This document shows, in pieces, positions 1-8,543 of a DNA stretch of 64,000 nt; position 1 is the first letter of the stretch, and each line of letters starts with the position of its first letter. The translations under genes were made by a program, and so were the position numbers. Where the stretch lies: positions 1-64,000 of the forward strand of contig CACHPL010000002.1 of the NCBI GenBank assembly GCA_902581795.1, written 5' to 3'. The notes beneath the pieces were generated by a model. That model was not told where the DNA came from. It did not search any database and saw only the letters and a list, made by a program, of their open reading frames with translations. The DNA is from an uncultured Pelagibacteraceae bacterium. Its GTDB lineage: Bacteria > Pseudomonadota > Alphaproteobacteria > Pelagibacterales > Pelagibacteraceae.

Positions 1-561
1 TTAATTTTTCACTTAAAAAATTTTTATCCTAAAGTAAATTTTATTGGTCTAGATATTTCCAAAGATAGTATTAATTTTGCAAAAAAAAGAGCTAAAGATT
101 TTAAAAATATAAGATTTATAAATAAAGATTTTTTAAAATTTCAAACAACAAAAAAATTTGATCTTATTATTGGAGCTGGTTTTTTATGTTACTTTGAAAA
201 TTTCAGCCACCCATTGAGTAAAATAATGAGACTTACAAATAAAAAAAAATCTGGAAAAATTTTACTATTTGGAGATTTCAATTCTTCCGGAGTAGATAAA
301 ATTATTAGACATCGTAATATGAGTATCAGCTCAAAATGGGAAAGCGGTTTTAATTCATTTTCTATAAAAACAATTTCAAATTATGTTAATAGTAAAAAAA
401 TGAAATTAGTCTATAAAAAGTTTAATTTACCTAATAAGATCACGAAAAGAAATGACCCCATTAGATCATATACAATAACAACCAAAAATAATAAAAAATT
501 TATTTTGAATAGTGCTAATATTGTTTTTGAATTTTACTCTTTAATAATAACTAAAAAATAA
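1..561 (+). CDS. Class I SAM-dependent methyltransferase, 5' end cut by window edge
   Basis: The open frame enters from the left edge and gives 186 visible residues. Near the start is FIGLDIS, the strand-2 end whose acidic residue binds the SAM ribose. DLIIGAG then fits the strand-4 motif, followed by a bulky C-terminal half. The glycine-rich motif I lies outside the window. The amidotransferase gene begins 4 bases downstream, so this looks like an early gene of the glycan operon. The substrate is unknown. The fold call is good; a role in modifying a sugar or its precursor is inferred from context only. Confidence 0.6.
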   Translation, partial: LIFHLKNFYPKVNFIGLDISKDSINFAKKRAKDFKNIRFINKDFLKFQTTKKFDLIIGAGFLCYFENFSHPLSKIMRLTNKKKSGKILLFGDFNSSGVDKIIRHRNMSISSKWESGFNSFSIKTISNYVNSKKMKLVYKKFNLPNKITKRNDPIRSYTITTKNNKKFILNSANIVFEFYSLIITKK

Positions 562-565
562 TTGT

Positions 566-1687
566 ATGACACAATATTGCAAAAGTTGTATTCTCCCAAG
601 TACAAAACCCTACATAAAATTTGATAAATATGGAGTATGCAAAGCATGTCATTTCCATATGATAAAAAATAAAAGATTGAAAAATGCAATTAATTGGAAA
701 AAAAGAAAAAAAGAATTTGATAAATTAATAGTTAAAATAAAAAATTCAAAAGCTCCTTTCTATGATGTTTGCGTTCCTGTAAGTGGGGGAAAGGATAGCA
801 TAACTCAAGTTAGTCACCTATTAAAAAAAGGGTTAAGAATATTGTGCGTTAATGTTGATTATGGAATTAAAACAAAAATTGGTTACCACAATTTATCTTG
901 TGTAACAAATATGGGCGCTAATTTAATTACTTACAGACCCGAACTAACACTCCATAAAAAAATTTTAAGAATGTCTTTTTTAAAATATGGAGATCCTGAT
1001 TTGATGAGCCACTGCTTACTTCATGCATACCCAATAAGAGTTGCATTAAATTTAAAAATACCAATGGTTTTGCTGGGTGAAAATGCTGCACTCGAATACA
1101 GTGGATCTAGTTCTTTTAATGATAAATTATTAAGTACAAAATGGTTTAAATATTATGCATCAAATGCTGGAATGACTCCTAAAAAATTTTCAAAAATACA
1201 CAAAATACCTTATAAAAAACTTAAAAATTACGATTTACCTGCCTCAAACGAATTAAAAAAAACAATTCCGGTTTTTTGCAGTTATTTTTTTAAGTGGAAT
1301 TCTGAAAATAATTTAAAAATTGCAAAAAAATATAATTTTAAAACACTAAGCAAGTCATCTGAGGGGACTTATAGGAATTACGTTGGTATTGATGAAAAAA
1401 TAAATAGGGTTCATCAATATCTAAAATTACTTAAATTTGGCTATGGAAGAGCTACAGACCATGCATGCGAAGATATTCGAAATAATGTAATAACAAGAAA
1501 GAAAGCAATTTTATTGGTAAAAAAATTTGATAGAAAAAAAATTTCTAACTATTTCATTAATGATTTTATAAAATTTATTGGAATTACAAGAAAAGATTTT
1601 TTTAAAACTTTGAAAAAATTTACAAATAAAAAAATCTGGAAAACTAATAAAAATTTTAATTTAACTAAAATAGATGAGATTTTTTAA
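566..1687 (+). CDS. N-acetyl sugar amidotransferase (PseA/WbpG family)
   Basis: This 373-residue PP-loop ATP pyrophosphatase should convert a sugar carboxamide or carbonyl into an amidine (acetamidino) group on a surface-polysaccharide sugar. An N-terminal zinc-ribbon-like pair, CKSC (residues 5-8) and CKAC (25-28), precedes the PP-loop SGGKDS at 73-78. This is the layout of the family that includes PseA and WbpG. Such proteins normally need an ammonia source (HisH/HisF-type partners), and none is visible here; it could lie to the left. The next gene starts right after the stop codon. The family call is firm; the exact sugar is unknown. Confidence 0.85.
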   Translation: MTQYCKSCILPSTKPYIKFDKYGVCKACHFHMIKNKRLKNAINWKKRKKEFDKLIVKIKNSKAPFYDVCVPVSGGKDSITQVSHLLKKGLRILCVNVDYGIKTKIGYHNLSCVTNMGANLITYRPELTLHKKILRMSFLKYGDPDLMSHCLLHAYPIRVALNLKIPMVLLGENAALEYSGSSSFNDKLLSTKWFKYYASNAGMTPKKFSKIHKIPYKKLKNYDLPASNELKKTIPVFCSYFFKWNSENNLKIAKKYNFKTLSKSSEGTYRNYVGIDEKINRVHQYLKLLKFGYGRATDHACEDIRNNVITRKKAILLVKKFDRKKISNYFINDFIKFIGITRKDFFKTLKKFTNKKIWKTNKNFNLTKIDEIF

Positions 1688-2029
1688 ATGAGAGTAAAGA
1701 AAAGAAAGATAAAAAGAAAATTTGTAGCTAATAAAAAAACTAATTTAATTATCTCAAATGTAGGAGAAATTTCATTAGGGACAAATGAGCATTTAACTAT
1801 AAATGTTTTAAATAAAAAAAATGAAATTTGTGCAATGAATTGGGGTCTTTATGCCACTTCTTCAATTAACAGTAGGCTTAAAAAAGAGGGTTTTTTGACA
1901 GCTTTAACTAAAAATTCATTTAATAAGTTTTTTGTTATGTTAATTGATAAAAAAAAAATAAAAAATTTTAAAAGTTATTGCAAAGTAGAAAAAATAAAAG
2001 TTATTAAATGGTTAGATAAATCAAATTAA
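1688..2029 (+). CDS. Small protein of unknown function coupled to the amidotransferase
   Basis: I do not recognise this 113-residue protein. It has a very basic N-terminus, a beta-rich middle (around NLIISNVGEISLG) and a predicted helical, lysine-rich C-terminal third. There is no signal peptide, membrane segment or clear catalytic motif. Its ATG directly follows the TAA of the amidotransferase, which implies translational coupling and perhaps a physical partnership. It could be an accessory subunit or a sugar-modification factor, but that is inference. Confidence 0.55.
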   Translation: MRVKKRKIKRKFVANKKTNLIISNVGEISLGTNEHLTINVLNKKNEICAMNWGLYATSSINSRLKKEGFLTALTKNSFNKFFVMLIDKKKIKNFKSYCKVEKIKVIKWLDKSN

Positions 2030-2041
2030 AAATTAAATTCT

Positions 2042-3805
2042 TTGAACCAAAATTTTTTAATAGCAACACCGATAATATCAACTTGGCCTAAACCAAAAAA
2101 AAATACTTTAGTTTTTAGCTCAGAATCTGCAATATTAAATGCAAATGGTCCTCAAAATAAATATAAAAATCATATTATTACAGAATTTAGATGGAAAAAT
2201 AAAAAAAAACTTTTTGAAGATTATGAATATATAGACTCACTTTATGAAAAATTACTTGTAGATTTAGCAAACAAACTAAACTCACTGCACTCAATAAATT
2301 ATAGTCTACTTTTTTGGCGTATACTAATTGGACCATGGTTGTCTACTTTTTTGCATATATATTATGAAAGATGGAAAAATATTGAAACAACCTGTAAAAA
2401 TAACAAAATAGACAATTGTATTTTTTTAAATTTAAATAATGATTTATTCACGCCATATGATGATCAAGAGTTCTGTTTTTATTCGTTTAATGATTTATGG
2501 AATCAATTTATCTACCAATATATTTGTAATTATTTTATAAAAAAAAAAATAATTAATAAAAAATATAGCTTATCTTTACAAAAAAAAGAGATAAAAAAGA
2601 TGCAATTAAGTTATAAACCAAAAAAATCCAAGTTTTCAAAATTTTTATTTAGTACCTTTGACAATTTTAATAAAAGAAATTATAAATATTTTATTTATCA
2701 AACATATTTAGGTTTTAAACAAGAGTTAAAATTATCTATTAAGTTAAATCAAATGCCCATTTTTTCATTTAAAGAAATCAAAAAAAACAATAAAATAATT
2801 CATGAAAATTTTAGAAAAGATCTATTAAGTAATTTCAAACCCAAAGATAATTTTGAGAAAAGCCTGAACGGAATATTAGGTTTGCAGTTACCATTGATCT
2901 TTGTTGAAAATTTTTCTGATTTAGAACAGTTTTCAAAATTAAGTAATATACCTCAGAATCCAAAAATAATTTTTACATCTAATACCGCTTGGTTCGATAC
3001 TAAAGTTACATACCATATAGCAAAGTTAAAGGAAAAAAAAACCAAATTATTATACGGACAGCATGGTGGAACTTATGGAATCTCAAAAATTTTATGGCCC
3101 GAAAAACACGAGAGAGAAATTTCAGATAATTTTTTATCTTGGGGATGGAACGAAAATAATGATCCTAAAATTATAAATATTGGAATATTTAAAAAATTAA
3201 AAATTAATAGAAAAAAATCTGAAAAAAGAAATTTATTATTTATGTTAAAAAGTAGACAAAGATATTTCTATTCGATGGACTCATCTGGAGGTACGGAACA
3301 ATATAGTGAACATATAAAATATTGTTCAAAATTTCTCTTTAAACTAAACAAAAATATAAAGTCCAAAACCATTCTTAGGTTACCTCACAATTCTGATGAT
3401 GTAAAAAATGTGGATTTCTATTCTAATTTAGGAAAAACATTCGATTTTTTTAGCAAAAATTCTGTGCAAGACGCATACAATCAATCAAAACTGACAATAC
3501 ATACAATTAACTCAACTTCTTTTATAGAAACATTGTCTGCAAACATACCTTCGATACTAATAATGAAAAAAAAATTGAATCCTATCAGAGATTTTGCCAA
3601 AAATGAGATCGAAAATCTTTATGATAATAAATTAATATTTGATGACTCTGTTAAAGCAGCGATTTTTGTAAATTCGATTTGGAGCAATCATATTGATACT
3701 TGGTGGAGTAACAAAGCAACTCAATTTGCAATTAAAAGATTTTGTAAAATATTTGCTAAAGAAAATTTGAATATTTTAGGTGATTTAAAAAAAATTTTAC
3801 AATAG
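2042..3805 (+). CDS. LIC12162-family putative transferase of surface-glycan clusters
   Basis: At 587 residues this has the length and layout of the LIC12162 family. It opens with an N-terminal strand followed by T-x-x-x-x-TWP (residues 9-16). In the C-terminal half come LLYGQHGGTYG, a glycosyltransferase-B-like RLPH segment and a TINSTSFIETLSANIPSI segment resembling a nucleotide-sugar site. Members occur in O-antigen loci and are presumed transferases without a proven reaction. I take the TTG at 2042 as start because the family N-terminus aligns there and no in-frame ATG is closer. The family is fairly sure; the activity is not. Confidence 0.7.
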   Translation: MNQNFLIATPIISTWPKPKKNTLVFSSESAILNANGPQNKYKNHIITEFRWKNKKKLFEDYEYIDSLYEKLLVDLANKLNSLHSINYSLLFWRILIGPWLSTFLHIYYERWKNIETTCKNNKIDNCIFLNLNNDLFTPYDDQEFCFYSFNDLWNQFIYQYICNYFIKKKIINKKYSLSLQKKEIKKMQLSYKPKKSKFSKFLFSTFDNFNKRNYKYFIYQTYLGFKQELKLSIKLNQMPIFSFKEIKKNNKIIHENFRKDLLSNFKPKDNFEKSLNGILGLQLPLIFVENFSDLEQFSKLSNIPQNPKIIFTSNTAWFDTKVTYHIAKLKEKKTKLLYGQHGGTYGISKILWPEKHEREISDNFLSWGWNENNDPKIINIGIFKKLKINRKKSEKRNLLFMLKSRQRYFYSMDSSGGTEQYSEHIKYCSKFLFKLNKNIKSKTILRLPHNSDDVKNVDFYSNLGKTFDFFSKNSVQDAYNQSKLTIHTINSTSFIETLSANIPSILIMKKKLNPIRDFAKNEIENLYDNKLIFDDSVKAAIFVNSIWSNHIDTWWSNKATQFAIKRFCKIFAKENLNILGDLKKILQ

Positions 3806-3816
3806 ATTGTAACTGA

Positions 3817-4563
3817 ATGTTAATTAAACTAATAAAATTTATAGTTCTACCTATTTTACACTTAATAAGAAAAGTGCTTAATGTTTTTGTGAAACATGGC
3901 TCTCCAAATTATTCGAAACCACCTTTAAGGTCATACACTTCTGCATTTAATTATCACGTAAAAGACGAAGAATTAAAAAATTATGAAAACTTTAAAAAAT
4001 ATTTTAAAAACTCGATTTTTCTCAACGAAGGTCAAATTAAAGAATATTCTATTAAACAAGCAATACAAAATGATAAAGAAGAAAAAAAGTTTTATTTAGA
4101 ATTTGGTGTATTTCAGGGTAAGTCAATTAACTTCTTCTCAAAATTTCTAAATGGTAAAATATATGGTTTTGACTCATTCGAAGGACTTAAGGAGGATTGG
4201 GCAGGTTCAGAATATCCCAAAGGATTTTTTGATTTAAAAGGGAAAAAACCAAGCGTTGAAAGAAATGTCATTTTAATTAAGGGATTTGTACAAGACACGC
4301 TTGAAAATTTTCTTAACGATAAAAAACCCAAGGTAAACTTCATGCATCTAGATCTAGATACTTATGAAAGTACAAAATTTGTTTTAGATAAAATTAAACC
4401 TTATCTAGAAAAAGGGACAATAATATTATTTGACGAAATTTATAATTTTCCTGGTTGGGAAGTTGGCGAATATAAAGCTCTGACTGAAATTTTTAACGAA
4501 AATGAATACAAATTTTTAGCATTTTCTAAAGATGGTTGTCAGGCTGTAATTAAAATAATTTAA
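3817..4563 (+). CDS. TylF/macrocin-O-methyltransferase-family protein
   Basis: This 248-residue protein carries the TylF-type SAM fold: YLEFGVFQGKS (motif I), YGFDSFEGL, then HLDLDTYEST and a later DEIY, which hold the acidic metal ligands expected of these Mg-dependent O-methyltransferases. A hydrophobic N-terminal stretch (about residues 1-25) could anchor it to the membrane. It sits between two glycan genes, so a sugar hydroxyl or a lipid-linked glycan is the likely acceptor. The family call is good; the acceptor is unknown. Confidence 0.8.
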   Translation: MLIKLIKFIVLPILHLIRKVLNVFVKHGSPNYSKPPLRSYTSAFNYHVKDEELKNYENFKKYFKNSIFLNEGQIKEYSIKQAIQNDKEEKKFYLEFGVFQGKSINFFSKFLNGKIYGFDSFEGLKEDWAGSEYPKGFFDLKGKKPSVERNVILIKGFVQDTLENFLNDKKPKVNFMHLDLDTYESTKFVLDKIKPYLEKGTIILFDEIYNFPGWEVGEYKALTEIFNENEYKFLAFSKDGCQAVIKII

Positions 4564-4590
4564 ATTTCATAGATAAATCAATAAACCAAT

Positions 4591-5886
4591 ATGTCAGTTA
4601 CAAAATTTTATAATTTAGGTAAAAACAAACTTTTTGGCATTTGCAGAAGTATTACCGGTGATGGTGTAAGAAAAACTTTAAAGATAATAAAAAATAATTT
4701 TAAAAATCTTAAAATAGTTGAAGTTTCTTCTGGCACGAAGGTTTTTGATTGGAAAATCCCTCCTGAATGGAACGTCACAGATGCTTATGTATTAGATAAA
4801 TATAAAAACAAAATAATAGATTTTAAAAATAATAACTTACATTTAATTGGTTATTCAATACCGGTAAATAAAACTTTGAGTAAAAGTGTTCTATTTAAAA
4901 ATTTGTATTCAATCCCTTCTCAGCCAAATGCAATCCCTTATGCTACCTCGTATTATAAAAAAAAATGGGGTTTTTGTATTTCTGATGATCAAAAAAAATT
5001 TTTTCATAAATCTTATAAGACAGAAGATAAATTTAAAGTTGTTATTAATTCAAATTTTAAAAAAAAAGGAAAGCTAACTTATGGTGAACTCATATTACCC
5101 GGAAAATCTAAGCAAGAAATTTTAATTTCTACTTATATATGTCATCCTTCGATGGCAAATAATGAATTATCGGGACCAATCGTCTCCTTACTTTTAATTG
5201 ATTTTTTTAAAAAATATAAAAAATTAAATAAAACATTAAGATTTATATTTATTCCTGAAACTATAGGATCAATTACTTATCTAAGTAAAAATTTAAAATA
5301 TTTAAAAAAGAATGTTATTGGCGGTTATAATTTAAGCTGTATTGGAGACGAGAGACAGCACTCTTGCTTGTTATCTAAATATGGAAACACACCTGCAGAT
5401 TCAGCGCTTATTGAGTCATATAAAAAATTGAGAATTAAGTTTAAGAAATATTCCTTTTTGCAAAGAGGAGGGGACGAAAGACAATATAATTTTCCTGGTG
5501 TTGACTTACCGATAGCTTCAATTTTTAGAACTAAATTTTATGAATATCCTGAATACCATACATCTTTAGACAATTTTAATTTAGTTACAAAGAAAGGAAT
5601 ATCGGGTGGATATAAAGTTGCAAAAAAAGCTATAGAAATTTTGTCAAAAAAAATAATACCTAAAACTCAAACTATTTGTGAACCTCAAATGTCAAAAAAA
5701 GGATTGTATTCCACACTATCATTTAAATTGAATTACAAACGCAATCAAAACAAAATTCTACTTAGCTTTATGCAATTCTCTGATGGAAAAAACGATTTGA
5801 AAAAAATATCAAAATTAGTAGGAATAAGTTACAAAAAATCATTTCAAATTTACAAACTTCTGAAAAGCAAAAAATTAATTTATTAG
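4591..5886 (+). CDS. DUF4910 zinc-aminopeptidase-like protein with C-terminal winged helix
   Basis: The 431 residues match the DUF4910 layout: a phosphorylase/hydrolase-like zinc exopeptidase domain followed by a small winged-helix domain (about residues 385-431, DLKKISKLVGISYKKS...). Putative metal-site segments are ICHPSMANNELSGP, FIPETIGS, RGGDERQYNFPG and EYHTSLDNF. Such proteins recur in polysaccharide loci but their substrate is not established; cleavage of an amide in a sugar intermediate is one idea. There is no signal peptide, so it is likely cytoplasmic. The family is likely right; the function is open. Confidence 0.7.
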   Translation: MSVTKFYNLGKNKLFGICRSITGDGVRKTLKIIKNNFKNLKIVEVSSGTKVFDWKIPPEWNVTDAYVLDKYKNKIIDFKNNNLHLIGYSIPVNKTLSKSVLFKNLYSIPSQPNAIPYATSYYKKKWGFCISDDQKKFFHKSYKTEDKFKVVINSNFKKKGKLTYGELILPGKSKQEILISTYICHPSMANNELSGPIVSLLLIDFFKKYKKLNKTLRFIFIPETIGSITYLSKNLKYLKKNVIGGYNLSCIGDERQHSCLLSKYGNTPADSALIESYKKLRIKFKKYSFLQRGGDERQYNFPGVDLPIASIFRTKFYEYPEYHTSLDNFNLVTKKGISGGYKVAKKAIEILSKKIIPKTQTICEPQMSKKGLYSTLSFKLNYKRNQNKILLSFMQFSDGKNDLKKISKLVGISYKKSFQIYKLLKSKKLIY

Positions 5887-5894
5887 AATAGATA

Positions 5895-7568
5895 ATGAAA
5901 ATTAAACTTAGTTCAACTTCATTTCTTCTTCCAAAAAACAAAAGTTGGGAGCATCTATCAAATTTAAAAGATATTAGCTTTTCAGAATATGGAGATATTT
6001 TCTCAAACATGTCAAAATTAAAAAAGGCAAAAAAATACGATATTGAATTTTTTATGATTTTTTTGCCTGACTTGTTAGATTACTTTGACACCAAACAAGA
6101 TAAAAACTTAGAAAAAAAAAAAATTGATAATCTTATACTTTTAATAAAATCGAAAATTATAAAAAATAATAATAGAATTGTTATATGTATTTCAGATTTT
6201 TTATATTCAAATACAATTAACTTCTCACAAGCTCCTCAAAACTCCAAACAAATTAAAAATTATTTAATTAATGATTTATATGATTTAGCTAAAAAATTTA
6301 AAAATTTATACATTGTTGATATTGATAATATTTTCTCAAAAGATGGTTTAAATAACTGTTTTGATCAAAGGAACTATTATCTTTGTGGATGCAGACTATC
6401 TATTCAAGGAATTGAAATTTTGGCAAAGAATCTTAGAAAGATATTAAATAGAATTTATTTCACAAATAAAAAAGTTCTTATACTGGACGCAGATAATACT
6501 TTGTGGGGAGGAATTGTTGCAGAAGATGGTATTAATAAAATTCAAATAAAAGAAGACGGTGAAGGCTTTGCTTTTTTTGATTTTCAAAGAGCTATAAAAA
6601 AAATTAAAGAAGACGGAGTAATTTTAGTCATTGTTAGTAAAAATAATGAAATGGATGTTTTAAGTGTTTTTAAAAAACATAAATCTATGTTCTTAAAAGA
6701 GGAAGATATAACGAATTTTAAAGTTAACTGGAATGAAAAAACAGACAATATTATTAAGCTATCTAAAGAACTTGATTTAGGTTTGGATAGCTTTGTTTTT
6801 TGGGATGACAATCCTATCGAAAGAGAAAAAGTTAGAAGAAATTTGAAGAATGTGACAGTAATTGAGCCAGACAAAGACGTATCTAATTGGACAAGACAAC
6901 TGCTAGAATATGAGGGCTTTTCAAAATTTGTTGTAACTGGTAGCGATAAATTAAAATCAAAACAATATAAAATTAGAGGTAAATTTATTAGTGATAAGTC
7001 AAAAAGCCGTAATGAATTTGACTATCTCAAGAGCATAAATTTAAAACCAAAAAAAATTAATATAAATGATAGTAATTTAAGTAGAGCCATTCAGCTATCC
7101 CAAAAAACCAATCAGTTTAATTTAAGATCTATCAGATATAATAGTAATGACTTCGCAAAAATAAAAAAAAATAAGATTTGTTTCTTAGTGAATTTAAAAG
7201 ATATTTACGGCGATCATGGAATTATTGCTTTGATAATTCTTGAAAAAATTAATAAGGATAGCTTATTTATAGATACTTTTTTGATGAGTTGTAGAGTTTT
7301 AGGCAGGTATTTAGAGTCTTGGATACTTGGTGAAATAAAGAAAATAGCATTAAATAAAAGATTCAAAAATATAATTATCGAGTATATCCCAAGTAAAAGA
7401 AATCAAATTGTAGAAAAGTTTTTAAAATCAAGTAAAAGTAAAGAAATAGAGAGATATAAAATTCAAGAACTATTTAAAAAGCATAAGAACTATTTTTCAA
7501 ATAAAAAATCAAAATTTTATATTTTGAAAACTAGTGAAAAACTTAAAAATCTAAAAATTTATGAGTAA
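5895..7568 (+). CDS. FkbH-like HAD-IIIC phosphatase/glyceryl-ACP synthase-type protein
   Basis: This 557-residue protein has an N-terminal SGNH-like region and a HAD-IIIC core with nucleophile motif DADNTLWGG (D198, D200) and WDDNPIERE. A GNAT-like C-terminal region (QLSQKTNQFNLRS...) completes the FkbH layout. Known FkbH proteins dephosphorylate 1,3-bisphosphoglycerate and load the glyceryl unit onto an acyl carrier protein. The next gene, overlapping by 8 bases, encodes an ACP, which fits exactly. Use of the unit in glycan decoration is inferred from context. Confidence 0.85.
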   Translation: MKIKLSSTSFLLPKNKSWEHLSNLKDISFSEYGDIFSNMSKLKKAKKYDIEFFMIFLPDLLDYFDTKQDKNLEKKKIDNLILLIKSKIIKNNNRIVICISDFLYSNTINFSQAPQNSKQIKNYLINDLYDLAKKFKNLYIVDIDNIFSKDGLNNCFDQRNYYLCGCRLSIQGIEILAKNLRKILNRIYFTNKKVLILDADNTLWGGIVAEDGINKIQIKEDGEGFAFFDFQRAIKKIKEDGVILVIVSKNNEMDVLSVFKKHKSMFLKEEDITNFKVNWNEKTDNIIKLSKELDLGLDSFVFWDDNPIEREKVRRNLKNVTVIEPDKDVSNWTRQLLEYEGFSKFVVTGSDKLKSKQYKIRGKFISDKSKSRNEFDYLKSINLKPKKININDSNLSRAIQLSQKTNQFNLRSIRYNSNDFAKIKKNKICFLVNLKDIYGDHGIIALIILEKINKDSLFIDTFLMSCRVLGRYLESWILGEIKKIALNKRFKNIIIEYIPSKRNQIVEKFLKSSKSKEIERYKIQELFKKHKNYFSNKKSKFYILKTSEKLKNLKIYE

Positions 7569-7785
7569 AGTAGACAAGAAAATTCACCAAGCTTTAAAAA
7601 AAACTTTTAATAAGTCTAAGATTCCAAATAAGATTAGTAATCTTAAAATTGGAGATATAAAAGAATGGGACTCGTTAGGCAATTTTAATTTTCTGCTTGA
7701 AATTGAAAGAGTATTTAATTGTAGATTTGAATCGAAAATATTCAACGAAGTTAAGTCTATAAAGGAATTAAAAAAAAAGCTTTAA
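7561..7785 (+). CDS. Acyl carrier protein
   Basis: A 74-residue acidic helical protein with the phosphopantetheine attachment motif EWDSLG; Ser38 would carry the prosthetic group. It overlaps the FkbH gene by 8 bases and is followed 4 bases later by an acyltransferase gene. This is therefore probably a dedicated carrier for the FkbH-derived unit, not the fatty-acid ACP. The sequence is lysine-rich for an ACP and lacks the usual highly acidic helix 2, a divergence seen in specialised carriers. Confidence 0.8.
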   Translation: MSKVDKKIHQALKKTFNKSKIPNKISNLKIGDIKEWDSLGNFNFLLEIERVFNCRFESKIFNEVKSIKELKKKL

Positions 7786-7789
7786 AATA

Positions 7790-8539
7790 ATGCAGTTAAA
7801 AGAAGTTAGCCAAAAACTACAAAAGGTCGGTATTAAAAAAGGTGATACAATAATGATTCATGGAGACGCAGGAGTAGCGGCTATGCTGCAAACGAGTAAA
7901 AGAAACAAAATTAATATGCTTTTTAATCAAATAAAAAAATTTGTTGGAAAAGAGGGAACTATATTAATACCTTCGTATAGTTATAGTGCATGTAACAAAA
8001 AAACTTTTGATATAAATAAATCTCCTTCTGATTTAGGTTTGTTTAGTGAGTCATTTAGAAAAAGATCTGATGTCTCAAGAACTTTGCATCCTATATTCAG
8101 TTTTTCAATTTGTGGAAAAAAAAAAGATTTCTTTAAGAGTGCAAAAATCGATACTTGCTTTGGGAAAGACTCTATTTTTGATTTTTTCAAAAAAGTAAAT
8201 GGTAAAATAATATGTCTCGGTTGTAGTTTTAATAGAGTGACTTTTATTCACCATGTGGAAGAAACATACGGTGTGAATTATAGATATTTTAAAATTTTTA
8301 GGGGGTCAATAAAAAATAAAAAAAAAAAATATTTAGTTAAAGTTAATTTTTTTGTGAGAAATCTTAATAAAAAATCCTCGCTTAATTTAGATCGATTATA
8401 TAAATATTTACAAAAAAATAAATTAATTAAAGAAATAGATTTTGGAAGATATAAAATGAACGCAATAGCTTCTAAATTGCTATTTAATACAACAATTAAA
8501 AAATTAAAAAAAGATCAAAAATTTTTAACTAATAATTAA
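7790..8539 (+). CDS. AAC(3)-family acyltransferase (glycan-associated)
   Basis: The 249 residues follow the aminoglycoside 3-N-acetyltransferase fold: GIKKGDTIMIHGD near the N-terminus, then GTILIPSYSYSACNK, SDLGLFSESFRK, SRTLHPIFSFSICG and a final HHVEETYGVNYRYF (H-x-x-E). Close relatives in polysaccharide clusters acylate amino sugars and do not act on antibiotics. Sitting directly after an ACP, it may take its acyl group from that carrier, which is inference. I reject a resistance role on context. Confidence 0.8.
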   Translation: MQLKEVSQKLQKVGIKKGDTIMIHGDAGVAAMLQTSKRNKINMLFNQIKKFVGKEGTILIPSYSYSACNKKTFDINKSPSDLGLFSESFRKRSDVSRTLHPIFSFSICGKKKDFFKSAKIDTCFGKDSIFDFFKKVNGKIICLGCSFNRVTFIHHVEETYGVNYRYFKIFRGSIKNKKKKYLVKVNFFVRNLNKKSSLNLDRLYKYLQKNKLIKEIDFGRYKMNAIASKLLFNTTIKKLKKDQKFLTNN

Positions 8540-8543
8540 GATT

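Noticed and set aside
7790-8539. Aminoglycoside resistance gene
   Set aside because: The AAC(3) fold is shared by many sugar acyltransferases, and the gene is locked into an ACP/glycan cluster.
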